Of a stretch of DNA of 64,000 bases, positions 25,861-38,445 are shown in pieces. A program made the translations under genes and the position numbers. The notes under the pieces are model-generated. The model was given only the letters and a program-made list of their open reading frames with translations. It ran no database searches and had not been told where the DNA came from. Position 1 is the stretch's first letter. Each line of letters opens with the position of its first letter. Origin of the DNA: Siphonodentalium dalli (lineage: Eukaryota > Mollusca > Scaphopoda > Gadilida > Siphonodentaliidae); contig CP136061.1 in NCBI GenBank assembly GCA_032622095.1, forward strand, positions 195,036,935-195,100,934. Reading direction: 5' to 3'.

Positions 25861-27489
25861 TTAAATATTCCATAGTTGTAAATTTTGCGTATACATATAT
25901 AATACTAGAAGGTGACCCGACTTCGTCCGGGCTTTGACCTTGAATTGACCATTTTGAAGGTCAGGTGGGGTCAAACACCAACACCCCAAAAATGGTGGAA
26001 ATCGGCCCAGCGGATACCGGGAAATCGGCCCAGCGGATACCGAGATACCCTATGCATCAAATTTCGTCCGTAAACATCCGCCAGTTTAACCCGATTTGAT
26101 TTCCACTCAAGTATATAAACGCGCCTCGCGCCTCATATACACACGCTCATTAATTATCAAGTTTCAACGTAAAGATAAATTACCATCGGTGCCCGAGATA
26201 TCGCCAAGACGTCTGAAACAGTCAAATGCATCGGCCGGTTAAGCGTCAACGACGTCATAGAAGTTACGCATTGTTTTTATCCTGATGGAAGATAGTACCA
26301 CTTCTTCTTGATAATTGAGGCAGATAACTAAAACGGATACATACGCATTATATATCGTTGGAAAGAGGAAACACGAAAGATCCTCCCAGTGTCATTATTA
26401 TGACTGGCATTTTATTATTCGCGCTGTTTCGAATCGATTTGTAAGCACCGAACTCAAATGAAAGTCCCGTAACACAGCGTAAAAACAGATTTGACCTCGG
26501 CACGTGAAAAGTTGACCTCGGATCTGAAAATTAATATGCCTATGCCACTTCCCGACCGATAGTACCCTCACATACGAAGTTTCATCGAAATCGGGTCGGC
26601 CGTTTTCGAGTTCATCGCGAACACACAGACAGACAGACACACCACACACACACAGACAGATCTTCCAAAAAATATATAATAGACAAGAGAGGAAAGGTAA
26701 CTTAGTTGGGAACTCGTAGAGCTAGACAACCCTTTTCCCCGAATGAAGACACACAGCAACACCACCTTCTGTACTCTCAAATTTAAAGATGTAATAATAT
26801 GTTTATAATTATATGAATAGCATACATTGCTGAATATTATATTAATTACTCGTAGCAAACAGACACGACAGAAATGACTGTCAACTACAATATTTATAAG
26901 TCAGGAGTGGCTTCGTGGCTTCATGGGTTGGGGGGTCAGGACTCGGGGTGCTGCGTGCCACCACCCCACCCGTCGAGGAAATGTGCTATAGTCAGTCCGG
27001 TAGCTTCCGGAATAATATAGCCCCCCATGTTGGGGATCATAGCCCCTGCGTTGGGGAAATCCTGGGCCCATCACTGGTATAAAAATCAAGAGAAGACTGC
27101 ATGACAATGATTAATACAGAAAGTCCAACTTTCGGGTTATCCCGCGAACAATTATTTTAAGCGGCCTGACGAATTCGTTCGTTCAACGGCGCTTTGCACG
27201 TTCAGAGCTTGACTCGCTGTGGTCAAACATGGCCGCAATGATTGGGTTGTCAGCGGACACATATTACATGGTCTGTATGATCCATGTAAAAGTTAAAACG
27301 ACAAATAAACGACATTTACAGAGATTACATGCATGTGTGTATCCACCCTTATCTAATATCACATAATTAGCTCCTATAAAATCGACCTCATATGTTTTAG
27401 TACGACTCACGTGTATTATCGGCACGCACAGTGACGTAACAGATTAGCGCAATTATATCGAGCAATGTTGTTATTATTATGTTAATTAG

Positions 27490-27860
27490 AATATAAGTAT
27501 GATTATCAGATATTCAATTTGTGTTGGCGGGTTATTTGGTGTTGACTGTAAGATAAACATGCAAGGGTGATAAGGGTACACTTTTGTCAATATGAAAAGA
27601 CACATTTAAAATGGACTATATTTGTTCTTGAGGGTGTCATTACTTCTTCTTTGGTTGCGACAAGGAAATCAATATTCATTGTTTTAACCACAGCCGTTTC
27701 CAGATAGTCTTTTCTTGCTAAAATGTGATTATGTGATAAAAAAAATATCAAATTCGTCGCAATTCTATATGAAATTTATTAACCTCGTCCACTAAATTCG
27801 ATTAATTATACGGAATTGCGACTCATAGAGATACTCCATGTATGCATGAGTCGCTTTAAT
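27490..27860. repeat. dispersed repeat M, copy 1
   Basis: Matches 61730-62090 in inverted orientation: 'gaaatcaatatt', 'tgataaaaaa', 'gtcgcaattctat', 'tttattaacctcgtccacta'. Confidence 0.6.
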
Positions 27861-28101
27861 TCCTATCTTCACCTCGGGTCGGCTAGGTGGGTCAGAATGG
27901 GTTCAAGTTGCTGAAGGGGTCACTCTCACCAAAGAAGTAATATATCATGTAATATATCATGTTCAGTTCAATACTGGAATTCATCCTTTGGTTATGATGA
28001 ACATCCCACTCATGGCAGGTTTAAAATACATATAACACATAGGCCTAAGATACTTCAGTCTCCATATAAATATTGTTAGTATAAAAGGTTTGTTTCTTTA
28101 G

Positions 28102-28218
28102 GTTGTCATGTCATTTCCTTTCGCCAATATTCGCACCAACTTCAAAGCAGCAGCACGTGTAGTTGGTGGTCCTATGGTGGACCCAACTATTCAAAGAGAG
28201 CTAGACGCTATGCTCTGA
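28102..28218 (+). CDS. possible last exon of an unidentified gene upstream of LTA4H
   Basis: A pyrimidine-rich tract ending in TTTCTTTAG (acceptor AG at 28100-28101) precedes an open frame of 38 codons plus TGA at 28216-28218. The peptide contains FPFANIRTNFKAAARVVGG and DPTIQRELDAML, a composition typical of real protein rather than translated repeat. An ATG occurs at 28108, so it could also be a tiny first coding exon of 36 residues. An AATAAA directly overlaps the region just after the stop, too close to be a comfortable poly(A) signal. It lies 326 bp upstream of the LTA4H start on the same strand. I do not recognise the family. No dispersed copy of this segment was noticed in the window, which argues against it being a transposon piece. 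Confidence 0.35.
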   Translation, partial: VVMSFPFANIRTNFKAAARVVGGPMVDPTIQRELDAML

Positions 28219-28544
28219 TAATAAAGTCAGGTTTACGGACTACAGCACTTGGTACGTACGCGTGGCCTCCACATTGTTTTCTGAAGTGATTTACAAACAT
28301 TCCCTATCATCAGAATACCCCAATTTTGTTAAAACTGTCACTAAATGATTTATCGGTACCTTTACTTGTTGATTCTTGTAATCTTCATTCAACAGAGTTG
28401 AGCAGATATTTGACTGACAATTTAAACACCGTATATATGGACTTTGAACGAATTGACGTGTGTCCGATAATACAGAATGGTACGAAACGTCTTTCAAGCC
28501 GGCATAACACGAATTTAGGATAGTTAGAACAGGCGTGTGAAAGG

Positions 28545-28703
28545 ATGGCAGCTCTCAGTATATGTGATCCCTGCTCTTTTTCGAGACCTGATCAGTGTCT
28601 CATGACTGAACTGCACTTAGATATTGTTGTAGACTTCAAAAAGAACACATTAAAAGGAACTGCAGACATCAAAATCTCGAGAAAAGGAGAGGACAACTTT
28701 GTT
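28545..28703 (+). CDS. LTA4H: leukotriene A4 hydrolase, exon 1 (N-terminal)
   Basis: 53 codons from ATG at 28545 to GTT, then a GTATGT donor (phase 0). The peptide has the LTA4H opening: DPCSFSRP, LHLDIVVDFKKNTLKGTAD and EDNFV, equivalent to the first strands of the N-terminal beta-sheet domain. LTA4H is a cytosolic bifunctional zinc enzyme of the M1 family that hydrolyses leukotriene A4 to leukotriene B4 and also acts as an aminopeptidase on short peptides. The ATG is the first in frame at a length that matches family members, preceded by GAAAGG. No TATA box is obvious upstream. The following intron is about 10.2 kb and filled with repeats. An alternative would be a close aminopeptidase B-like paralog, but exons 2-4 fit LTA4H well. 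Confidence 0.9.
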
Positions 28704-29699
28704 GTATGTTTCGTAAAATATTGTTTTTTCAACTTTCGATTTCAGAATATTATTATTTTATTCACCCCAAACGAAGTTTGGCGCGGGCTATAGCAATGGG
28801 CTCCGTCCGTGAATCTATTTGACTGTCCGTGAATTATCTTGATCATCGTCAGGAAAACATGAGAAGTCAGCGCCATGCATGATTGCAAAGCCGGCACCAT
28901 ACAAACACGGCCCCATGCGAAGACGGGCGAGAGAAGACAGCCCCATATAATAATCATATAATATATTATATTACAATTACATGTTATTAATTGGTTGTTT
29001 CCATATTGGCCGAGTTATGAGGCCGCGAAATTAACAAATATTCGAGCAATTTTTATTCTTGTGAACTTTGTGAAGAACTTGCAGCGATTTCACTGTACTT
29101 CCTGTTTCCACTGGTAATGATATTGATACAGATACATGTAGTTCATCCACATGTATTTACTCCCAAAAACAGTGACAGTCCGTAATTCATCCAAAAGCAA
29201 CTGTAATCTATCTTCCGTCGACCCTTATTCTTTGCTGATCGAGCTAAATATGTATGATGTCATTTATGTTGCCATTGCCAATTTGGCCGCCTTTCTACTT
29301 ATTGGCCGACTTTTTAACTTTCTACTTATTGGCTGTGTTTTCCACTTATTGGCCTACTTTTGTTACTTATGATGTGGGCATCTTTCTAGTTATTGATGCC
29401 AAGATAACCTATAGGTAATTAATAAATATATATTATATAGGCTATAACATAACCAGTGTTTACAATCATTCTTGATTTATTTTATGATATGAAATATGAA
29501 ACCAATAGTAAATTAGTAATGAAAAAATAACATAACAAATGATAATACAATATAATTCAATACATTGGGAGTAGCTCTGTCTCTATTTAAGAAATAAATA
29601 TACTGCGCAAATTCTACAATACACGCCGATGTGCAGTGTATTTATTATACCCCCACTTTCGAAGAAAATGGGGGGTATACTGGATTGACTGCATCTGAC

Positions 29700-30310
29700 C
29701 GTCACACTTCCTCCCTCCGTGTGTCCATGCGTCCGTCCGACCTCATAACTCGAACAACTATGAACCGATTTCAATAATTTTTTGTATGTAATCTCCTTAG
29801 GACCGCCTCTCCACATGATGCTAATTGCGGTGCGGTCCGACTTTCTTTTTTTAAGTTACGCCTTACTTTTCGACTTATAAATTTTGACTTAGAAAATTCT
29901 GTCCGACTTAATAACTTTAACAAATATGAACCGATTTCAATAATTTATGGTATACATGCTTCTCACAACACCCTCTCTACATGATGCGGCTCAGGGTTGG
30001 CTCGGACTGTTTTTCCTAACAGTACACTTCATTTTCGACTTATTTTGACTTAGAAAATTTTGGGATTCTTTTTTTGTGGATGCTTTTTTCCCTGGAGTTG
30101 TGTGCCTTCTTAGCAGAAGTTTGGTTTGACTGACGAAACACTCGGCAAAAGCCATCTTAGATGTTAAGGTTGCGTTTCATTTTCTACCCTATTTTGGGTT
30201 TCTGCAATTATTCGAACAAATATGAACCAATTTGAATATTATTTCTGTACAAGCTTCTTGCGACACCATATCGATATTATTAATCCAAATTTTTCTTTAA
30301 AGTTAAAAAT
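29700..30310. repeat. imperfect tandem dispersed repeat
   Basis: At least three diverged units with 'atgaaccgatttcaataat', 'ctacatgatg' and 'ttttcgacttat', the style of repeat common in molluscan introns. Confidence 0.6.
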
Positions 30311-32395
30311 CTTTTTTGTTGGGTTTACGAATTATGCGGGTTGAATTTGCCACCGTTGGGGGTATGCTAGCAAGCGAGTGCACACCTCTTGTTTATTTTG
30401 TAATTCGACTGTATTTTTTGGTCTAGTGACATAGGTGCAACCTGCAATATAATAGCCCAGTTTTTAGCTATGCGTGGCATGAATTTCCAGCAAACAGTTC
30501 TTCTCTTCGAACTGTAATGTCAAACATGATGTCACTATTGAACGGCGACCCATTTTCTTTGTCTTTCTGGCAAAATTTTGCAGATAAGACTTATTTTTGT
30601 TCTATCTTAAACACAATTCAGTATAGTACAGTGGGTAGCCATTATATGTCTTTTTCTTCAGTACATGTATATAGCATGACATTAACCAATGTCCGTGTGG
30701 TTTGACTTACGAGCATTCTGAAAGTTTGAGGCGTTGGCAGCATTTCACTGATTGTACCATAATTTGTTTGTGGTACAATTCAGAATATCTAGAATTGTAC
30801 CACAAAACGACGGTCATGTATCCATGGGAATACAAGGCTTACAAGCTACTGACCAATCAGAACATGACTTGTATGTAGGTTTAAGCAAGGTCGTATTACC
30901 TGCACATGTGTGGTTTGGCTCCATTGGATTCTGCGTAGCTTCTTCTCTCTCACTAGTTGTTCACCTTGGAATGCAGAAGTGGCACTCATACATATATAGA
31001 AAAGCTATTTTTTGCCGCCGGCTTTTCTGTTTAGTCTATATGATGGCTGGACCACACGGCTTGAAGGATAACCAGTAGTCTCGTATATATTCACTACCGG
31101 CTCTACTTGGGCTGTCGCGCCACTCTCTATTTTCTTGAATGCAGGGTCGATGTGTTCGAGTGTTAAGTATGGCAACGCGAAGATGAGTTTGAAAAAGTCA
31201 TTGATAGGCCAAGCGTTTAGTATGCTTTCGCCAGGGCGGAATCTTGCATCTGTCGCCACAAGTACGGCTTGGCCCCCGTGTCAATTGCATCCGTGGATGT
31301 TGTTATAACTAAGAAAACATTGCGGATTTCACAATTAGCCTACATAAACACTACACTATCTAAATCAAATTAAAAACGGTTTAATCCCTTCTTATTAATG
31401 TGACCGACTTCTCTGGTGTCCTGACCAGTTCAGGAGGAGTGCTTATCAGCTTCAACCATAAACCCAATACAGTCAATTTCAGTTAATTGCATATCGCTTA
31501 AATGCATAATTCAGCTATTTGCATAAAATATGCATACAGCAAACCATTTTCTCATAAAAAGACTATTTTGTAGTAATTTTGAGATGCTTTTATCTGTACT
31601 TATTCCTTAAACTTGTCAACTATTCACTCAACTTATTACTAACTTTCACCGACACGCCTGGTGATAATACCCACATGGGGATCAACCAGCATATAGAGAT
31701 ACCTGTAGGTAGATAAAAGATAATGACAAAACTGCTTCAACTGAATGCATAGTTCTGTACACATTCAAAGAAGATGCCATCTAACAGTTCCTCATTCCAT
31801 ATGTACATGCACTAGTATTCTATGTACATGTATCTCAACTTCACTATACACTCAGGTGCCTGTAATATTAGTGTCAGCATGATTATTAATTTTGTGAATG
31901 TGCTTTTCATTGCTTTTCTGTTTACATTTGGATATAGTTCATGAGTGGATAGCGACATAAGAAGAGTCTCAGATTTTCTGCCATTTACTGTTCACGGATT
32001 CTTTTATGAGTGTTTTATGTTCAGAGAAAGTGGTTATATTCGCTAAGTCATTGGATGAGCTGAAATAGCTGCATCATTAGTAGCTCTGTCAGCTAAATGA
32101 TTTGAGAATGTCCATGTATCCATGATAGAAATAACAGAGAGTTTATAACCAGCGTCATTTTTGTCACAAGATGTTTGCATGCCCAATTGCATTCTATATG
32201 ACCGAGTCTGTAGTTGCAATTGTGAAAAGCGTCAAATGCACTCATAGATTCACTAGCATTGATTAATATGTGGTCCACATGTCTTTTGGTTTTAAGGATA
32301 TCACTGGCAAAAGAAATTGCCATTTTGATACCATGGAGTTCAACATTGAAGGTGTCTCCTTGAATAGAAGCAGGTTCTTTACAAACAGTAGGCTC

Positions 32396-32656
32396 CAAGC
32401 CTTGAAATAGTGTGTCTGTCATTTGCAGAATGAGGTCCCCAGAGGGTGAATTTAGTGATGCTACCCCGCATAGCGGGCTAGCATCACCAAATTCACCCTC
32501 TGGGAAGTTGGGAACCTCATTCTGCTGAGGTGTAAGCAGAATGAGGTCCCCAGATGGTGAATTTGGTGATGCTAGCCCCCTATGCGGGGTAGAATCACTA
32601 ATTCACCCTCTGGGGACCTCATTCTGCAAATGACTCACACACTATTTCAAGGCTTG
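32396..32656. mobile_element. MITE B double-hairpin copy (hAT-like)
   Basis: TIR CAAGCCTTGAAATAGTGTGT / ACACACTATTTCAAGGCTTG, with flanking octamers GTAGGCTC (32388-32395) and GTAGTCTC (32657-32664) matching at 7 of 8. Inside are two hairpins made of 'gaggtccccagagggtgaat' and its complement around a 'cccgcatagcggg' loop. An 8-bp duplication is the hAT signature; the superfamily is inference. Confidence 0.75.
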
Positions 32657-33912
32657 GTAGTCTCACATAGCAGCCATTTTGAATAAGTAACAGTGGCGGC
32701 TCCACAGTTGCCATTTGACAGAATAAATCCATCAGTGAAGAGATTGATATAATTTTCTGTAGTATTGTTTAAGAATTACAAAGTGTCACTGTGCTTGTGA
32801 AGGTTGTTGGAAAATGTTGTAGCTTGAAAGTCAATATTGGGGAGAGTCAGATCTCTCTATATATAGTGCAAGAAGTGAAGTCCTGACAGTCTTTAATGCA
32901 CTATGGTTCCAGTTCGATATTTTCAGAGTGTTGTCCAATCAAGTACTTGAGATAAAACTCATTTTGAAAAGCAGAGTGTTAATGTTTCGAGCAATAACTG
33001 ATTCAATGCGCATTTGTCTTCTAACATCTGTGTGTTACACAAGCAAACTCTCATTGGAACAGTACTAGTGACCTCTTCGAAGACAGTGTTGCTTGTGGAT
33101 GATAGAGCACCAGTAGATTTTAGCATAGTTGATCTTTGTACTTTTTCTAAGTAACTCACCAGGTTGTCACTTATAGAACACCTAGCTGGATATGCATAAG
33201 TCATTAGATCTTCAGTATGTTGATGAACAAACTTGGGGGAAAGAGTATCTATAAACAGCGGGCTTCATCCATTTATTTTTTCAAGAGTTATGGCTCTTAC
33301 TGAGTAATGGGACTTAGTGAAATTGGATATTACTCTAGCATGACTAAATCTTTTGGCACAACCTACAGGCCACATCCCTCATCTGATCATCACATGGCCA
33401 CCAGCAGTCATCTTGTTTATCTGGAAATGTCCGTACATATATCTCAAGACTCAACCAATGGGTGTAGGATCTAAATTAAATTTGGTATAGAGGTTCACCA
33501 TCATGACTGCATTCTAAATAGAGGCAAATGACGTTGTACACTATATTCAATTTTAGAGTTATTATCCTTTTTTGTTTATCTGGAAATAATTTCTGTTTGT
33601 CTGTTCGTGCAGATATCTCAGCCATGGGTTATCGGATCTGAATTAAATTTGGAATGGAACCATCACAGAGTGCGCAATGATGTTTGTTTTTTAGTCAAGT
33701 TTTTTTCCAAAACTCGACTTATAGTTTGATGAGGGACAGTGGGCGGCGGGCGGGCGGGCGGCGTGTTTTGCTTATAACTCAACCGTTTATTGACGGATTA
33801 AAAAAAATGAAAAACAATTTGGTGTGTGAGTACATATCCATGCATGTAAGCTGCAGACAAAAAATCGGGTTCGTCCGCACATTTATTACAGAGTTATGGC
33901 CCTTTGAATTTT

Positions 33913-34500
33913 CAGCTCGTTAGCGCGATAACTTCAACAAACGTTATCCGATTTGATTGAAATTTGGTATATAGGTGTCTCCCAAGAATATCTCGGATGA
34001 ATTCGAAAACCGGCCTGGTCCGATACAATTTGATAGAGTTATGGCCCTTAATTAGTCATTTTTCACGAATTTTCAGCTCGTTAGCGCGATAATTTAACAA
34101 ACATCATCCTATTTGATTGAAATTTTGATATATAGGTGTCTCCCAAGAATACCTCGGACGAGTTAGAAAACCGGCCCGGTCCGATAAAATTTGATAGAGT
34201 TATGGTCCTTAAGTAGTCATTTTGTACGAATTTTCAGCTCGTTAGCGTCTTCCAATAATATCGTGGACGAGTTCGAAAACCAGCCTGGCCCAATAAAATT
34301 TGATAGAGTTATGGCCCTTAATTAGTCATTTTTCGTGAAGTTTTAGCTCGTTAGCGTGATAACTTCAACAAACGTCCTCCGATTTCTTTAAAATTTGGAA
34401 TAGACATACTTGCCAAGAATACTTCGGACGAGTTCGAAACCAGCCTGGCCCGATAAAATTTGATGGAGTTATGGCCCTTAATTAGTCATTTTTCGATTTT
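33913..34500. repeat. tandem repeat, period about 161 bp
   Basis: 'agctcgttagcg' recurs at 33914, 34075, 34236 and 34345; units contain 'gagttatggcccttaattag' and 'tcggacgagttcgaaaacc'. The third unit has an internal deletion. Confidence 0.75.
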
Positions 34501-35060
34501 ACCTATTAATTAGTCTACCGATACTGATGCACACCAATTGGCGGTAGCCACCGGCGGTAAGCCACCGAAAACGAGACACAGCATCTCTGATGCCACCTCT
34601 TGTTTCATTTTGTTTGAGTTATCGACCATAGTTTGTTAATTTTTTTTAATTTAGGTCTGTCCTGCGTGATAACTCAAACAAATACTAGTACATGTGTGAA
34701 CCAATTTAAAAAAAATTTGGTTTTATTTGGTCATCACAGGCCAGATTAAGACATTTTTCAAATTAATCCACATCAGAAATTTAATAAACTCAGCGGAAAG
34801 CCACCTTGGTGGGGGTTAATCTGGGCGGTTCACTTGTTTGTATCAGTAAACAGGTCAGGGAAATCCTGAAAGGAGGTATTATACTCAAATTAGGTAAAAA
34901 AAAAACCTCGATTGAGGTTCCTCGAGATCATTGACCACTGATCAAAATGTTGTTGTTTCAATATACTCACACATACCATTTTTAATAAGGGGAAATACTA
35001 AAGACCAATAATGATACTAATATAAGTGGATAGTGGAGCACTACAAGTCTACATCTTAAT

Positions 35061-35549
35061 TTAAAGGTACTCAATCCGATCAGACGCTCCTAAATTACTA
35101 TTTCTTTGGCTTCGGGGGTAAAAAATATTTGATTCGAGTCGAGGAACCCACCCATCAAAGCTCAAAGTGATTAGATATCGATGTTTGAAATTTGCTGTTT
35201 CTATTGTTTGTGGACCAGATCTTTTCCATGACCACGCAGGACCACATGCTAAAACGGACAAATTGCGGTTCTAAGATGGATAACTCTAAAATGAAGTGGT
35301 TATTATTGTTAATAGTAACCACTTGATTTTCGAGTTATCCATCTTACAACCGCAATTTGTCCGTTTTAGCACGTGGTCCTGGAAAAGATCTGGTGCACAA
35401 ACAATAGAAACAGCAAATTTCAAACATCGATATCTAATCACTCTTGAGTTTTGATGGGTGGGTTCCTCGACTCGAATCAAATATATTTTTACCCCCGAAG
35501 CCAAAGAAATAGTAATTTAGGAGCTTCTGATCGGATTGAGTACCTTTAA
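35061..35549. mobile_element. palindromic element D, 489 bp, TTAA ends
   Basis: TTAAAGGTACTCAATCCGAT at the left and ATCGGATTGAGTACCTTTAA at the right. The arms are complementary over about 230 bp each with few mismatches, centred near 35308. Related pieces: 20452-20855, 17668-17796 and 6487-6590. Confidence 0.8.
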
Positions 35550-35960
35550 ACTATGCAAGGCAGTCAAGATAAGGCCAAAGAAAAAAAATTCTATGTTTCC
35601 GCACATCGACCGACCCTAAAAATAACCGCCGACCTCAATCTTTTTTTTATATTTTGAGAAAAGGTGGATTTTTTTTTTTTTTTTACCACCAATGCACATA
35701 CATAATGATGTTGATTAGTGTGCAAAACACATGGTTTCTAACATATCCCTGTGTAAAGTGACCATAAAGTGACAGCTTGACCTCAACAGTTAAAACTCCA
35801 GGTATGGATTCATGGATGGATGAGCATGATTTTGGGATTTTAATTTCCTGAGAGTGGATCTCAGGCCTGCTTTAAGCTTTGTTTGGGAACTATCAACAGA
35901 CATGGTGGGTGTGTATCGGTATATATATAGAGGTTATCACCACACATGGTAGGGGTATAA

Positions 35961-36062
35961 TGTAATGCCCTAAATAATCAACTCCTTAACCACAGCATAA
36001 TTATGGGTAATTTTTCAGGATTAGTCGGGAATATGACTTGTTGCCATTCATCGGAAAGCTGG
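35961..36062. mobile_element. MITE C, left arm only
   Basis: 'taatgccctaaataatcaac' through 'gccattcatcggaaagct'; no right arm. Confidence 0.6.
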
Positions 36063-36413
36063 CTATGGTCTGAGTTCTACATTAGTTGTATGAAGGCATG
36101 ATGAAAATGTCAAATCCATCATGACTATACATATATAGTCTAATGGTCTTGAGATCTGATCATGCGAACTTACAAATCACACAAACAACTGATCAGTCCT
36201 CACTGAAATGGTCGGTCATTTGTTGAACTTATATCTGAACAATTCCTATGGGATACTCTCACCTGCCTAATAATAGTGAAGGCAGAATTATAGTGCATGG
36301 CAGTATTTTTGGCTCAAATTAATAATAGTTCAGGCAATTTCACTATATTTCGCATTGCCTAATAAATAGTGCAGAGTTGTATTTTTGACTGAAATTAAAT
36401 AATCATGTATGCA

Positions 36414-36755
36414 TGTATAACTACTCATCAATGATGCTTTACTATAGAAAGGTTAAACTTATTATCTGAATATTTCCTATGGGATAACTACTCATCAATG
36501 ATGCTTTTATAGTATAGAAAGGTTAAACTTATTATCTGCACATTTCCTATGGGATAACTACTAATCAATGATGCTTTAGTATAGGAAGGTTAAATTTATT
36601 ATCTGAACAGTTCCTATGGGATAACTACTCATCAATGATGCTTTAGTATAGAAAGATTAAACTTATTATCTGAAAATTTCCTATGGGATAACTACTAATC
36701 AATGATGTTTTAGTATAAAAAGGTTAAACTTATTATCGGAAAATTTCCTATGAGG
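36414..36755. repeat. 67-bp tandem repeat, five copies
   Basis: Units begin near 36414, 36481, 36551, 36618 and 36685 (67-70 bp) and contain 'gggataactactcatcaatg', 'gaaaggttaaacttattatc' and 'tttcctat'. The same motif occurs singly near 1320-1360, 1730-1780, 48355-48410 and 59795-59845. Confidence 0.85.
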
Positions 36756-37019
36756 TGCCTGCAGATAAGCACACCCCAATTTTTAGAACTTACGAGGGCG
36801 AGTATACATTGATAGTCAGCTTAACTCTGAATGAAGATGACAAAAATTCATACACAAAAATAGCAATTTCCATTGTAATCTCATATTAATACTACCTGCC
36901 CAATTGTGTCTTTTTTTTAAATGTTTACTCTAACAAAATAAAACAATTTATTATTTTATTTTATACATCATGATTCATAAAAACACTATGAATGCAATTT
37001 ATTAATTATTTTATGCGTA

Positions 37020-37233
37020 CAGTAATGTCCTAAATAATGGACCCCTAAACCACAGCAGTATTAAGGAAAAAATTTCAGGATTTAGTCGGAAATATGGCTT
37101 GCTGCCCATTCATCGGAAAGCTCTCGGTGAGAGTTCTCCAATGAATGGCAACAAGCCATATTTCCGACCAAATCCTGAGAAATTTCCCATAATTCTGCTA
37201 TGGTTAAAGGGTCATATACTTCAGGCATTATTG
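37020..37233. mobile_element. palindromic MITE C, TA-flanked
   Basis: CAGTAATGTCCTAAATAATG at the left, AGGCATTATTG at the right, TA on both sides; arms 'aatatggcttgctgcccatt' and 'aatggcaacaagccatattt' pair. Confidence 0.7.
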
Positions 37234-38177
37234 TACATATATATATTTCTTGAAACATTCCAGTTTAAAACTTTAAGTATTTACAGTTCTGATTAAAAAG
37301 GTCCATGTACTGAGTCTCACGAAATCCGCATTTTCACTATAAATAAATTCCACAGGCAAATAGCTTTGATCCACATATTGTACTCTCTGCTTAGTTTCTG
37401 CGACGACCTTCTCTTTATGCCAGTTCCTGGGAGAATTGATGCTAAAAAATTACTCAGATTATCTTCTGCGCCTTGTGACATAATTTTAACTGCGAACAAT
37501 CACTTTTAATGCGTTTATGAATCGAAACAAAATAATATTTTCTTTGTTTCACTTCGACATCATTTGCCAGAAATTAAATAAATTTACGACATCGCGACTT
37601 CTAAATTATTTAGTATTAAATGATGAATTTCTTGATATTAAATGTTCAATTATATTGGACATATTAGGTAATATTGGTCAATTCTGGACTCTTTATATAT
37701 GCGTTTTGGTGTTAAATTGGTTGTCATAAACTCTGTAAATTTTGTAAACACTGTGAGAAATAAGCCATGATGATTGGCTGTCAGTTACGTAATTCCTGCT
37801 GCTAGTAATGGAACCCCTACCTAATTTTGTCAGACTCGGTATGTGGAGTGTAAACTTGAGTGATTTTAATCAGCACTGGTTTAAGTACTAAACTTAATCG
37901 GAATATGTATAAATTATAAAATCAGAGAATTGCACTCTGAAATTTCCCAATGCCTTACAAGTATATAATAACAAACTCGCTATCATCTTGATGACATATG
38001 CTATGCACCGGTGGCTAACTGATTTTATTCGAGATTCGATATCGACATTGGACTCAAGATTCGATATCTGATTTCAAATCTGTAGAGAATTGCTATACGC
38101 AGGGGCCAACTAAAATGCCAATAACTCAAGGAGCCATTTGTTTAGGGGATTTTGGTATGAGGGCCTAATGAGGCTGT

Positions 38178-38445
38178 TTAACCATTTCATGACTGGAGCT
38201 TCTTTAAATTTTGTGAAAACCCTGTGCCAATGCATTCTCTTATTTATGCAAGTCTCCCATAGGGAGCCTCTCATATATAAGAGAATACATTGGCCTAGTA
38301 ATATTTATCTTGACCTTGTAAGCCAGTGTATTTTCTAATACATGAGAGGCTCCTTATGAGAGACTCGCATTATAAGAGAATGGACTGGCACAATATATTT
38401 AATGCTGCACTAGCACAGCTCCCACCATTAAAGGCTCATTTTTGT
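38178..38445. mobile_element. MITE A2 copy (TTAACCATTTCATGACTG end) with degenerate hairpin cassette
   Basis: Left end TTAACCATTTCATGACTGGA; two degenerate hairpins (38225-38295 and 38322-38392) bounded by ccctgtgcc / ggcacaa; right end eroded ('cccaccattaaagg'). It abuts MITE A copy 2. Compare the copy at 50902-51140. Confidence 0.6.

Larger units (their letters stand above)
22652..27353 (-). mobile_element. element G copy 2, inverted, with several insertions
   Basis: Ends 'agggtggatacacaca' (22655 on) and 'gtgtgtatccaccctt' (to 27350). Relative to copy 1 it carries J (about 22671-23731), unaligned sequence at about 24090-24520, K (24902-25860) with H inside it, and a block at about 25900-26690 with CAGACAGACAGACAC microsatellite. 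Remaining blocks align in order with copy 1 read backwards. Confidence 0.65.

Noticed and set aside
31005-31278. Minus-strand frame with FALPYLTLEHIDPAF, loosely like a transposase C-terminal region
   Set aside because: The resemblance (MULE-type) is from memory, only about 90 codons long, no catalytic motif and no TIR context seen; not enough to call.
36414-36755. Regularly spaced repeats resembling a CRISPR array
   Set aside because: Whole 67-bp units are repeated with no unique spacers, and the DNA is animal.
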